Assembly: GCA_019359415.1 (NCBI GenBank)
Contig: JAHHHH010000077.1
Location: forward strand, 1-35,851
Length of the DNA: 35,851 nt
Reading direction: 5' to 3'
DNA from: Iphinoe sp. HA4291-MV1
GTDB lineage: Bacteria; Cyanobacteriota; Cyanobacteriia; Cyanobacteriales; Nostocaceae
The notes under the pieces were generated by a model, which was not told the origin of the DNA, did not search any database, and was given only the letters and a program-made list of their open reading frames with translations. Numbering within the stretch: position 1 is the first letter of the stretch; the number at the start of each line of letters is the position of its first letter. Positions 8,224-16,172 of this stretch are shown here, piece by piece. Position numbers and translations under genes: made by a program.

Positions 8224-9063
8224 TTAAGAGGATAAATCATCCAGATCAAGCGGATCGCTCTCAACATAATCCTTTGCTGTCATATCTTCTAGAGAGACTA
8301 CCAATCCTTCTACAGATTGAAAGCGCCCAGATTCAGGGAGTAATTGCAACCACTGTTGAAGAAATTGATCCCATCCTAGTTCCTGAAATTGAACCTGCTC
8401 TTCATTACGGATAAACCAGAACATCAATTGAATTTCAGGAGCATTCCAAGAAGGTGCTGCACGTACTCTAATTTCACGTAGGGCACGAAGGGCTTCCCCT
8501 TCAACGCTGCCTTTATCGTGTTTATCTCGCATTCGCTTTTGAAGCTTTTTAGCAAATCTCACAAAATCATCAGGAAAAGCAAATCGAACTCGCTTCCGCG
8601 CTAATGCTTGTCCCAGCGCTCTAATCTCTTCATCGTTTCGGCATCCTAGCTTACGCTCCCATTTTGCAACGACAGCTTTTTCCACTGTCATCACACGATC
8701 AAGATCAGCAACAAGATTAAGCTGTGCAACCCCTGGAATATAAACGAACTGAGGTCGTCTACTTTTTTGAATTTCATACAGGAGTTGCTCATTAACCTTT
8801 ACCAGAGGTACCACTTCTATGAATGGACGATTCGCGCAAGAACGCACAATATCGCATGTCTGTGTAACCACAACAAAACCCTCGACCTCGGATTCTGCAA
8901 GGTCAATTTCTTCTTGTGCAACATTAGCAGAGTCTGATGTCAGAGGACGTTGAGGATTAAAACGTTGAACGAACCAATGTTCCCCAAGCACACAATCACC
9001 CTGACACCACTCCTTGAGAGTGTCGTCTACTTCCCGAATCCAAACATCACGCTCATTGCCCAC
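8224..9063 (-). CDS. hypothetical protein of a three-gene operon, 279 aa
   Basis: This soluble protein has a conserved-looking core strand VVVTQTCDIVR (Cys-Asp in a TQTCDI motif) followed by PFIEVVPLVKV and a mixed alpha/beta region. Residues about 150-215 are basic and helical, and the acidic tail ends in DPLDLDDLSS. The frame is open to 9186, but GTG 9063 is the better start because the ORF then overlaps the HTH gene by only 11 bp and has GGAG upstream; an ATG at 9141 is another option. I recognise the TQTCDIV-type motif from uncharacterised proteins in accessory regions but cannot name a function. It is the last gene of the operon and may be the effector. Confidence 0.7.
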   Translation of the reverse strand: MGNERDVWIREVDDTLKEWCQGDCVLGEHWFVQRFNPQRPLTSDSANVAQEEIDLAESEVEGFVVVTQTCDIVRSCANRPFIEVVPLVKVNEQLLYEIQKSRRPQFVYIPGVAQLNLVADLDRVMTVEKAVVAKWERKLGCRNDEEIRALGQALARKRVRFAFPDDFVRFAKKLQKRMRDKHDKGSVEGEALRALREIRVRAAPSWNAPEIQLMFWFIRNEEQVQFQELGWDQFLQQWLQLLPESGRFQSVEGLVVSLEDMTAKDYVESDPLDLDDLSS

Positions 9064-9739
9064 TACTGTTTCTTCGGCTCCTTGCTGCTCTGGCAGGTTT
9101 GGATCGTCCACTTTCACGGTGGATAGGCTCTTGAAGAGCATCAACCAAATCTGTTGGATTCTGTGGCATACGTGACATACGTGCATCTTCGGATAAGGGA
9201 ATTAATTGTGGTTTCTCAGGTACATTACCAGGACCAAGAACCTGTTTAACCTCTTCGTGTTCACCTGCCACCAATAAATCAAGAAGAGGTCTACCGTCAC
9301 TACCTGGTCTCAATAAGAGACTGCGATTGAGACTTGCACTCCCTCGATTAATGTATTGAATGGTGCCCAAAAGTCGATTCAGGTTCTCCTCATTAAAACG
9401 AGATAGTGGTTGTCCACTTGCCCAGAAATGAAGACTTCTACGTGAAACATTAAAGAGCTTAGCAAGTTGATCCCAGGTCAATCCACTCAACTTCCTTAGT
9501 TCGTTAAGAGCTTTCTGCGTTGCTTCTATAGAACTAGTTGATGGCAGAGTAACCCCACTTGTTGTCATCTCCAAAGCAGCTAACAAATCTCGTTCAACAG
9601 TTGTTCTGGAAGCGGTTGTGCTAGAATGAGCCATGAAAATTTTAGAGGCAATGAATTGATTAGTACCTAAATGCCGCATAGCTCCAAGCGCAGAAGTCCT
9701 CGATAACTGATCAGGCTTTCTACCTAAAACAGTGCTCAT
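9053..9739 (-). CDS. helix-turn-helix protein of the three-gene operon, 228 aa
   Basis: Residues about 72-125 form a Cro/C1-like HTH (LRKLSGLTWDQLAKLFNVSR, then RSLHFWASGQPLS). The N-terminal 60 residues are Ser/Thr-rich and the C-terminus is basic (RSKPARAARSRRNSSGQ). It starts at ATG 9739, with GGAGGTG 7 bases upstream, and overlaps the TIGR04255-family gene by 4 bp. Its role is probably regulation of the operon or recognition of a DNA or protein signal; the LxWDQLAxLFxVSRRxxHxWxSG pattern is common in small accessory operons. Function is otherwise unknown. Confidence 0.75.
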   Translation of the reverse strand: MSTVLGRKPDQLSRTSALGAMRHLGTNQFIASKIFMAHSSTTASRTTVERDLLAALEMTTSGVTLPSTSSIEATQKALNELRKLSGLTWDQLAKLFNVSRRSLHFWASGQPLSRFNEENLNRLLGTIQYINRGSASLNRSLLLRPGSDGRPLLDLLVAGEHEEVKQVLGPGNVPEKPQLIPLSEDARMSRMPQNPTDLVDALQEPIHRESGRSKPARAARSRRNSSGQ

Positions 9740-10533
9740 AATTCACCTCCAAAGCGCCGCAAAAAGTCATCCTCCACTGCCCATCGAAAGAAAGTATAAA
9801 TCCTCTCCGCAAAACGCTGTGCTTCACTCATCAACGCCTCAACACTGAATTCTCGGTTTCTTGAAAGGGACATATCTAGATCAAGTATCCAGTTAGATTC
9901 AGCAATAGGTTCAATTGCATCTGGATCAAAAGTTGCACCAGCAGGCATAAGTCCCCACCTTGCGATCATTTGCTCACCTCCATCCGGAATGACAAACAAA
10001 CATTCATTAATAGTTTGATGAATATATTCTTTAAACTCAGCAGCTGTAATACCAGCTATCTCAGGTTTCACAAGTGATGATATATCTTTCAAATTTTGAC
10101 CAACAAGTCTATCGATATATCGCAATCCAAATCGTTCAATAATCTTGGGATTAAAACTTTCATTAAGTGCTACAAGCACGCTCTCTAAATGTTCTAGAAA
10201 ATCACTACGACTTGAGTAAGCAGTCGTCTCAAGCGCCACAAAGTTAGGTGCTAATGAGACTCGCCAACTATTTGTTGTGTCCACAAACCGCCAAGTCACT
10301 TGAGGTGCAGTTTGCACAACACCTTGAGGACCAAAAGCAAAACCCTGAGTTTGTTCAGGCTGTAGGATAGGATATTTTTCTCGAATTGCCTCCTGAAATG
10401 AACCCACAAAATCTTTCTTTTCAATCGAAAGAATAGGTGGAAAGCGCACCTGTGCAATTACTCGAACAAGAGGTGCATCTTTTAACGGCACCTCTTTAGG
10501 TGGCTGTGCAATGAGTGGGTTGATATTAACCAC
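9736..10533 (-). CDS. TIGR04255-family protein, 265 aa
   Basis: The protein has the N-terminal signature of the TIGR04255 family: an LKDAPLVRVIAQVRFPPI strand-turn segment, a conserved FGPQGVVQ region, WRFVDTTNSWRVSLAPNFVA and the IERFGLRYIDRLVG motif near residue 140. The family is widespread and uncharacterised, and often sits next to a regulator and a third unknown gene, as here. It is the first gene of the operon, starts at GTG 10533 with AGGA upstream, and its stop overlaps the HTH gene's ATG. No catalytic motif is evident. Assignment to the family is fairly sure; function is unknown. Confidence 0.75.
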   Translation of the reverse strand: MVNINPLIAQPPKEVPLKDAPLVRVIAQVRFPPILSIEKKDFVGSFQEAIREKYPILQPEQTQGFAFGPQGVVQTAPQVTWRFVDTTNSWRVSLAPNFVALETTAYSSRSDFLEHLESVLVALNESFNPKIIERFGLRYIDRLVGQNLKDISSLVKPEIAGITAAEFKEYIHQTINECLFVIPDGGEQMIARWGLMPAGATFDPDAIEPIAESNWILDLDMSLSRNREFSVEALMSEAQRFAERIYTFFRWAVEDDFLRRFGGEL

Positions 10534-10721
10534 TTTCTACATCCTTTGTGGGGCTTTTAGAGAAATTGAGCATAGTTAGAGACGAGAGATACTACCTATC
10601 GTTCCCTATAACTATCGTAGGGCAAGAATGTGAAGTATAGTGTGAAGTTTAAGAGATATTTTCCTATAGGATGCTGACTAAGTACACATCACCGTAAAAG
10701 GGGTACGGAATTTGATTTGTC

Positions 10722-10752
10722 GTAGGTTGGGTGGAGTACAGCGCAACCCAAC
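10722..10752. repeat. REP-like element (GTAGGTTGGGT type)
   Basis: GTAGGTTGGGTGGAG followed by AACCCAAC forms a short stem with a loop of about 12 bases. Closely similar GTAGGTTGGGT...AACCCAACA elements are dispersed in many bacterial and cyanobacterial chromosomes. Its presence here suggests exchange of DNA with the chromosome. Confidence 0.6.
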
Positions 10753-10831
10753 ATCAATCTCCAGCATTTGGGACCCCTATTAATGAAATCCTGTACTAAG
10801 CAACTGTTAACAACCAGGCGGCGTGTGCGGA

Positions 10832-10906
10832 GTGTCTGCCGTTGCCTGCGACTAATTGGGCTACTTTATACTTTAAGAGAGTCTACCAATTGGCAGTGGC
10901 AGACAC
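10832..10906. repeat. long imperfect hairpin downstream of the relaxase-CTD-like gene
   Basis: GTGTCTGCC (10832-10840) pairs with GGCAGACAC (10898-10906), and the pairing continues inward with interruptions (GTTGCC with GGCAGT, CAATT-type arms). The same core, GTGTCTGC...GCAGACAC, recurs after the relaxase gene (16277-16343). The two copies are in inverted orientation relative to each other. It may act as a transcription end for the minus-strand mob operon or be a small mobile hairpin. Confidence 0.6.
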
Positions 10907-10950
10907 CGTAAGCGTTGAGCGCTAGCGGTTAAAACCTTGCGCTCTATCTC

Positions 10951-11490
10951 TCAACGAGAAAGCCCTCGACTACGGTTTTCTCTTGACTTTTCTTCTTCTT
11001 GTTGCAGGTAGAGCAATCTCTCTTGGACCAGTTGAGCAAACTGCTCCATATCCTGCACAACCTCCAGAGTCAGATCTGAGCGCTCAACCGGCTCCCATTG
11101 TGATTTCTCCGAATTATAAAACGCCCTCATTAACTCCACTTCCGAGCTATTACTCACCAAAACCACTTGCTTTTTCTCCCAACAAATGCTGTACCTCCGT
11201 CCCTCAAACCGATTTGCTCCCATGACTTTTAGAATCCTAGCAAGAATGGGTGCTACAGTTTGAGTACGTTCCCATTGAATGAGTTCTTCCTCTTCTCCAA
11301 ATTCTTCTGCAACAAGTTCATTTTGGGTTAGGCACATCCTACGCTGTTCAATTTCGTCAAGATTTCTATTAGTATTTTCAATAGCCCTGGCAGTTGCTGC
11401 AGTATTAAGCTTAATGCGCTCAAGGCTAGCGCGAGCCAGTAGTATGCTTGCGTTAGAAGCCGAATCAACGGAGCTATTACTTTCAACCAC
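10951..11490 (-). CDS. protein homologous to the relaxase C-terminal domain, 179 aa
   Basis: Residues about 73-179 match the last 107 residues of the relaxase encoded at 14598-16172 along their whole length. Shared blocks include ERTQ-VAPIL, RFEG, SQWEPVERS and EKSRENRS-GLS. The N-terminal 70 residues differ and are helical (LERIKLNTAATARAIENTNR), suggesting a coiled coil. The match continues at DNA level to the stop codon, and a related hairpin follows both genes. The start is GTG 11490, after purine-rich AAGGGG. It is the last gene of the minus-strand mob operon. A likely role is an accessory relaxosome subunit that binds the same partner as the relaxase tail; this is inference. Confidence 0.8.
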   Translation of the reverse strand: MVESNSSVDSASNASILLARASLERIKLNTAATARAIENTNRNLDEIEQRRMCLTQNELVAEEFGEEEELIQWERTQTVAPILARILKVMGANRFEGRRYSICWEKKQVVLVSNSSEVELMRAFYNSEKSQWEPVERSDLTLEVVQDMEQFAQLVQERLLYLQQEEEKSRENRSRGLSR

Positions 11491-11507
11491 CCGTTTAACC
11501 CCTTCCC

Positions 11508-12491
11508 CTAATTTCTATTTTTTTTCTGATTCGGATCTGTCCCCAACTTTTTTTCAACTCGCTGTAACTTTACATTCGCATATCCCACTTGCTCAGTAGT
11601 ATATTGAATCTGCTGTTGAACAAAATAGGGCAAAGGAGCAGGTGCAAATTGAAAAGTCACTCTAGTGACAATTGCTAGAAACACACAAACAACCACAAAA
11701 CACACCATCCCTCCCACCAATCCCGACCACAAGTCCACACTATAAAATAAAAATGAAACCGCCTCTTCTAACCTCTGCCAAACACCTGCAAACATCCCCA
11801 GTGAATTTGTTCTCTCACTCTCCTTAAGTACCAACATCTCCATCTTCTGCATCAGCCATCTCTGATTCTGCGCCAACTCCTCCATCTCCCCCTTTATCAA
11901 ACCCAACTCCCTATTCCTAGAAACAGTCAAAATCTCCCTTTTCAACTCCTCCATTTGAGCAAAAGATAACTCCACCCTTAACATCTGATTTTGAGAGAGC
12001 GCTTGATTGAAATTCACCAACAGTTTCTTCAACGTTGGTATCTCTGATATAATGCCTTTCAAAAAAGGTGAAACTTCACTCAAAACTTTCAATTGCTCTA
12101 ACTGCTGCTGCGACGTTAAATCTAAAGCATTCAACGCCGTAGAAAGTCTATTACAAGACTGAGCTAGATTATTGATAGTCTCGCTTTGTTCTGCTGCTTC
12201 CTCTAATTGCTCCGCAGTCAATTGAGTCCACTCATTCAATTCCCCCTGCAATCTCTGAAATAATTCCTTCCATTCCAGTGGAGCTGATTCTGTCAGTTGT
12301 GCCAAATACCCGATATACTGCACCAATCGAAAAGCTGGGTCATCCGGCTTCATCCCTGCATCAATCGCAAAACGCAGTACCTTAGTTTGAAATTCTGCTG
12401 GCTTGTCTTCTAAAAGTTTATCTAAATGAGATAGTTCCCCTTCAGGAGATGATTCCCCCGCTTGAACCTTACCATTAGTCCTTCTCATCAC
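11508..12491 (-). CDS. coiled-coil membrane protein of the mob operon, 327 aa
   Basis: A long helical region (residues about 60-230, rich in Leu, Glu and Gln) is followed by one strong membrane segment (LVGGMVCFVVVCVFLAIVT, about 260-278). A short tail follows with a final coiled-coil-like stretch. Mobilisation operons often contain such a one-span protein, such as MobB of RSF1010, which links the relaxosome to the membrane or the transfer channel. Sequence similarity to MobB is not evident to me, so the comparison rests on layout. The start (GTG 12491 or ATG 12488) overlaps the stop of the ATPase gene by about 4 bp. The next gene begins 17 bp after its stop. Confidence 0.65.
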   Translation of the reverse strand: MMRRTNGKVQAGESSPEGELSHLDKLLEDKPAEFQTKVLRFAIDAGMKPDDPAFRLVQYIGYLAQLTESAPLEWKELFQRLQGELNEWTQLTAEQLEEAAEQSETINNLAQSCNRLSTALNALDLTSQQQLEQLKVLSEVSPFLKGIISEIPTLKKLLVNFNQALSQNQMLRVELSFAQMEELKREILTVSRNRELGLIKGEMEELAQNQRWLMQKMEMLVLKESERTNSLGMFAGVWQRLEEAVSFLFYSVDLWSGLVGGMVCFVVVCVFLAIVTRVTFQFAPAPLPYFVQQQIQYTTEQVGYANVKLQRVEKKLGTDPNQKKNRN

Positions 12492-13276
12492 CCCAACCCC
12501 AACTGCACAGTCGCCTGATTAAACTCATCCTCAATAGCATCCAACCAGCCAAACAACCTAGATTGATTGCTCAATGTCAGCGCCTCATGTTCCAGTGCTT
12601 CTCTGAAGGTAAGGTCATTACTGTCAATAAAATCAAAAATATCATCAAAAAGCTCAGGCAGATTCAACTCAATGACACCCAACTCCAAAGCAGTCTGCCG
12701 TGCTTTTGAATTGTTGTAGCGAGTAAATTTATTTTCTGCTCCCCAGTAGAGATTCCTAACTACTACATAGTCCACTCGATTTCCACAAAACTCCACCAGG
12801 CGCTTCAGCTGCATCACGCTATCCTTCACTCTCCCTAACACGCTTACCATTGTGATTTGATAGCCCAGGCGTTCAGCATTTTGGAACAAGTGAATGTCAT
12901 TCGCCAAATCTTCAAAATATTCTGCAGCACCTGCAGGTAAATCCACAAGCGATATTTGAGGAGAAAGACTCTTCAAATCATCCTGCAATGCATCAGCACC
13001 ACCTCGATGATTTAGCTTCAAAGTATTGACACCAGGGGGAATCTTATTGTAATGTCTCCACAGTTGAGGATTACTCTGATCGCACTCGTAAGCAATGCAA
13101 TTGATATTGCGGTGGCGGTAGATATCCAGCAGCACTCGTGCTACTACGCTTTTCCCGGTGCCCCCCTTATCCCCAGTACACATCACAATCCTTTTGTTAG
13201 CTGGTGATGCTAATGGTTTATCAGCAACTTCACTATTCTTATTTTTAGTATTTTTAGTACTTTTAGTCTTAATCAT
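12488..13276 (-). CDS. ParA/MinD-like ATPase of the mob operon (TraL/VirC1-like)
   Basis: The 262-aa protein has a deviant Walker A motif (GDKGGTGKS, near residues 35-43), a CDQSNP motif where ParA-type ATPases have their A' motif, and LVDLPAG as Walker B. A Lys/Thr/Asn-rich N-terminal 28 residues precede the domain. It is distinct from the plasmid's true ParA (28546-29307). TraL of IncP and VirC1 of Ti plasmids are ParA-like ATPases encoded with relaxosome genes. Position here, between a TraK-like gene and membrane-protein genes and divergent from the relaxase, points to such a role. The ATG overlaps the previous stop by 4 bp. Confidence 0.8.
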   Translation of the reverse strand: MIKTKSTKNTKNKNSEVADKPLASPANKRIVMCTGDKGGTGKSVVARVLLDIYRHRNINCIAYECDQSNPQLWRHYNKIPPGVNTLKLNHRGGADALQDDLKSLSPQISLVDLPAGAAEYFEDLANDIHLFQNAERLGYQITMVSVLGRVKDSVMQLKRLVEFCGNRVDYVVVRNLYWGAENKFTRYNNSKARQTALELGVIELNLPELFDDIFDFIDSNDLTFREALEHEALTLSNQSRLFGWLDAIEDEFNQATVQLGLG

Positions 13277-13824
13277 AAATCATCATCGTTATAAAATTTC
13301 GGTTCAAAACGTAAGCTTTCTTGTTGTTGTTGTTTCTGTTTTATTTGCGTCTGCGTCAAATCCTTTTGCTTTTGCAGCTCTTCTCGGTGTGATTGCGGCT
13401 TCAGTATTTTTTGCTCCTTATGCTTTTTCTTCTCAATTTTCAATGGCTCACTTGTCGCAAGCTCAGGATGAGAATCAGTTAGCTCCGACTCCTGCGGAGC
13501 CGAATTCACTTGCTCCGTCTCTGACTCCTCTAAATGTTCAGCTTTCTTCTTGTTTTGAGAGCGAGTAGACTTACGGACTTCTGCTAGTAAATATTTCAAC
13601 CGACTACCACCGATGTGAATGTCCAACCCTGCCAATACAGAAGACACCTCATCATAGGTATAGCCAAGCCTCAGCACCCGCTCTATCTGCCGTCGCATCT
13701 TTCTGATAGCAACTTTAGCAGGTACATCAGGTAGTTCCTTAGCATTAAGTGCCCTTAGTGCTGCTAGTGCTTCTGGGATTTTCTCTTTGCCGATTCTCTC
13801 TTGTTCTGGTAGTTTTTCTGACAC
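13273..13824 (-). CDS. TraK/MobB-like DNA-binding accessory protein candidate, 183 aa
   Basis: An N-terminal domain of about 90 residues contains IRKMRRQIERVLRLGYTYDE, then VSSVLAGLDIHIGGSRLKYL. This pattern (a 'gysydevasvLa..gi.i....lk.yl' helix pair) is typical of short DNA-binding proteins in mobilisation operons. The C-terminal half is very Lys/Glu/Gln-rich and probably disordered, ending in acidic DDDL. It is the first gene of the minus-strand mob operon and starts at GTG 13824, directly beside the presumed oriT region. A role in binding oriT is inferred. Confidence 0.6.
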   Translation of the reverse strand: MSEKLPEQERIGKEKIPEALAALRALNAKELPDVPAKVAIRKMRRQIERVLRLGYTYDEVSSVLAGLDIHIGGSRLKYLLAEVRKSTRSQNKKKAEHLEESETEQVNSAPQESELTDSHPELATSEPLKIEKKKHKEQKILKPQSHREELQKQKDLTQTQIKQKQQQQESLRFEPKFYNDDDL

Positions 13825-14218
13825 TTGACACCCCAGTTTCCGTCCTCTTTCAAACTTTTTTCTCTATGTATAATCACTAATCTCTTTAATTGTTAACTAG
13901 GCTACTCTTATATCAAGATGGCTCACGGAAATTCGACTGTCAATAGGTGTTCAAAATCCGCCAATTCAAGCGCCGTGGGTGTCATCCCCATTGCCCCTTC
14001 GCCTCCCTACGTTGCGGGTAACTCATGTCCTCTCGTAGCGAGTCCGCGTGAGTATAACCTTTGCCTGGAGCCAAATCCAGCCGCGTGGGTGGAGAGCAAG
14101 CCATAGCCTAAACCTGCGGTTTGCCCTCGCTTCGCTCGGCACGGCTGGCTTGCCAAAGGGGGAAGTATCCCCACTTTGGAAACCCCCTCAAACAGTTGCA
14201 CTTCGTCTGGTATAAATT
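13825..14218. other. intergenic region between divergent mob operons, candidate oriT
   Basis: This 394-bp stretch separates mobC-relaxase from the divergent accessory operon, the usual place for oriT. It includes a 10/11-bp hairpin (14153-14179), a 7-bp inverted repeat (GCAAGCC 14096-14102 with GGCTTGC 14147-14153), a GC-rich CGCTTCGCTCGG stretch and a TATAAATT just before mobC. ORFs here (13918-14106 and 14007-14201) look spurious. No protein-level evidence fixes the nick site. Confidence 0.5.
14153..14179. promoter_or_regulatory. candidate oriT hairpin
   Basis: CCAAAGGGGG (14153-14162) and CCCCACTTTGG (14169-14179) form a stem with a 6-base loop, AAGTAT, and one unpaired base. It lies 40 bp before mobC. 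MOBP-type origins typically place such an inverted repeat beside the nick site; the assignment here rests on position and shape. Confidence 0.4.
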
Positions 14219-14617
14219 ATGCCCAAACGTTCTGACCAATCACTCATTCGCAGCAAAATGCTGCAAGCCCGATTCAGTCCCATTGAATATGAAATGATTC
14301 GCTCCAAAGCTATTGACACAGGTATGAGCTTGGGAGAATTAACCAGACGCAGTCTGTTATTACAACCAATCCCACCACCACCACTGCGACTGAGCAGAGT
14401 AACTATTGCTACATACCTAGAACTTTCCCGCATTGGCAACAACATTAACCAACTAGCCAAAGCCACCAACACAGCTATCAAAATGCAACTGTCACCACCA
14501 GCAAAACCAGAACTCTTACAGGAACTACTAGAACTGCTGCGACACTGCCAACGGGAAATAGCCAACACCATAATATCAGAATCAGACTCACAAACTGATG
14601 ATTGGCAACCAGACTAA
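14219..14617 (+). CDS. mobC: MobC-family relaxosome accessory protein
   Basis: This 132-aa protein has the MobC pattern: an N-terminal ribbon-helix-helix-like part (FSPIEYEMIRSKAIDTGMSL, then GELTRRSLL) and the family signature SRIGNNINQLAK near residue 80. MobC proteins bind oriT and help open DNA for the relaxase. Its 3' end overlaps the relaxase start by 20 bp, the usual mobC-mobA arrangement. The start ATG has no clear ribosome-binding site and follows TATAAATT closely, so the message may be almost leaderless. Confidence 0.9.
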   Translation: MPKRSDQSLIRSKMLQARFSPIEYEMIRSKAIDTGMSLGELTRRSLLLQPIPPPPLRLSRVTIATYLELSRIGNNINQLAKATNTAIKMQLSPPAKPELLQELLELLRHCQREIANTIISESDSQTDDWQPD

Positions 14618-16172
14618 AGGGCGAGGATTTCGCGGATTGCTAAATTATTTGGAATCTCAAAGAGATGCCAGACTCATTGGTGGTAACATGGGCGGTTACA
14701 ACGCTCGCGCACTTGCCAGGGAATTTCAAATCTCCCGTCAATTAAACCTGAAAGCTGACAGAGTCGTATACCATGCATCATTGTCACTACCACCTAACGA
14801 GCGATTGGACGACGAAACTTGGAACGAAATCGCCAACCGCTACCTTGAACAGATGGGATTCGACTGTAACCAGTATGTAGTTTACAGACACGCCGACACC
14901 TCACACGACCACATACATATCTGCGCCAGTCGCATTCGTTTGGACAATGGCAAGATAGTTCATGATAGCTGGGATTACAAGCGCAGCGAAACCATCATCC
15001 GTCAAATTGAACGGGATTACGGCTTACAACAAACTCAAAGCAGTTACGAGAAATTATCCCGTAACCCAAGTGTGGGACAACAAAGACGGCTGGAAAGAGA
15101 ACACTTTGAATACATTAATGGCTTACGCCCAACACCACAAGAGCGCCCCATCAAACAACAACTCCAAGAACTCATCGACCGCGCTACAACAGACCATCCA
15201 ACCATGCCCCAGTTAATTGAGCGACTGCAACTACTAGGTGTGGAAGTTCGCCACGGATTTACACGTAATGGTAAATCAAAAGGTATCAGCTATTCAATGG
15301 ATGGGCAAGCCTTTAGTGGTTCTCAGTTAGGAAGCGCGTATACCTTTCCCGGATTACAAAAACATAAGGGAGTTGACTACCAACCACAACGCGATTCACT
15401 TAGCATAGAGCAGTTGCTGTTGAACCCAGTTAAACTAACACAAATTAACCAGCAGTTTCTACTGAGTTCACAACCCGAAACAGTAAAAGCTTTTGATACT
15501 CAGTTACGTTCTGTCCAGAGTCATTCGGTAGGGCAGGGTATAGAGGATTGGGTGTTGGGTGTTGAGAAAGAACATTCTTCACTACACGACAGTGCAGTCA
15601 ATTCCTCAGCACAATGTGTTACGGTGTCGAGTGTTGGGAAAGAACATTCTTCACTACACCCAAAACCCGACGCATTGGGCTTTGACTCGGAGCCAGGCGA
15701 TATTACCCCACGGGTACACGACTCACTAGACGAATCAACCATAAAGCCTGGCTCATTTTCACAAGTCTTACCCCGTAACATCCCACACCCAGCCGAGGAA
15801 GTAATATCTTTGAATGCAACTCCATCTACTGAGGATGAAAACGAAAAAATCCAATTCGAGCGGACTCAAATTGTTGCACCCATTCTTGCTGGTATTCTAT
15901 CAGTAGCGAGAACAACGCGATTTGAGGGCAAAGAGCACACTGTTTATTGGTCAGAAAATCAACTGGTTTTGGTCAGAAACAGCGACCAAGCGCAGTTAAT
16001 TCGAGCGAGAAAAAAACAGTCGCAATGGGAGCCAGTTGAGCGTTCGAGTCTTACAGAAGAAATTGTACAGCACTTCCAGCAATTCATTCCAAAAATTGAA
16101 GAAGGACTACGCTACCTGCAACAAGAAAAAGAAAAGTCCAGAGAAAACCGTAGTCAAGGACTTTCTCTGTGA
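14598..16172 (+). CDS. mobA: relaxase (MOBP-like, MobA/VirD2-type)
   Basis: The 524-aa relaxase nicks one strand at oriT and stays covalently bound for transfer. The probable nucleophile is Tyr17 in GLLNYLES. The histidine motif is YRHADTSHDHIHI (H98, D100, H103, H105, H107), which coordinates the metal. The N-terminal 200 residues form the PF03432-type domain. A middle region (about 180-275) precedes a less conserved linker (about 300-415). The final 107 residues (about 418-524) form a domain that also exists as a separate protein at 10951-11490. Assignment to MOBP rather than MOBV rests on the gene pairing with MobC and the motif order. The linker contains an 11-residue repeat-like pair around VLGVEKEHSSLHDS and SVGKEHSSLHPK. 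Confidence 0.9.
   Translation: MIGNQTKGRGFRGLLNYLESQRDARLIGGNMGGYNARALAREFQISRQLNLKADRVVYHASLSLPPNERLDDETWNEIANRYLEQMGFDCNQYVVYRHADTSHDHIHICASRIRLDNGKIVHDSWDYKRSETIIRQIERDYGLQQTQSSYEKLSRNPSVGQQRRLEREHFEYINGLRPTPQERPIKQQLQELIDRATTDHPTMPQLIERLQLLGVEVRHGFTRNGKSKGISYSMDGQAFSGSQLGSAYTFPGLQKHKGVDYQPQRDSLSIEQLLLNPVKLTQINQQFLLSSQPETVKAFDTQLRSVQSHSVGQGIEDWVLGVEKEHSSLHDSAVNSSAQCVTVSSVGKEHSSLHPKPDALGFDSEPGDITPRVHDSLDESTIKPGSFSQVLPRNIPHPAEEVISLNATPSTEDENEKIQFERTQIVAPILAGILSVARTTRFEGKEHTVYWSENQLVLVRNSDQAQLIRARKKQSQWEPVERSSLTEEIVQHFQQFIPKIEEGLRYLQQEKEKSRENRSQGLSL

Larger units (their letters stand above)
10534..10950. other. 417-bp intergenic region with repeat elements
   Basis: No gene is seen. The region holds the promoter side of the three-gene operon, a REP-like repeat (10722-10752) and a long imperfect hairpin (10832-10906) that recurs after the relaxase gene. 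Confidence 0.6.

Noticed and set aside
12488-13276. A second partition system
   Set aside because: The ATPase lacks a ParB partner, has KGGTGKS with an N-terminal extension, and lies in the mob operon, so a relaxosome role fits better.
13918-14201. ORFs in the mob intergenic region (62 and 64 aa)
   Set aside because: They have no ribosome-binding sites, overlap each other on opposite strands and arise from GC-rich palindromic sequence typical of cyanobacterial intergenic repeats.
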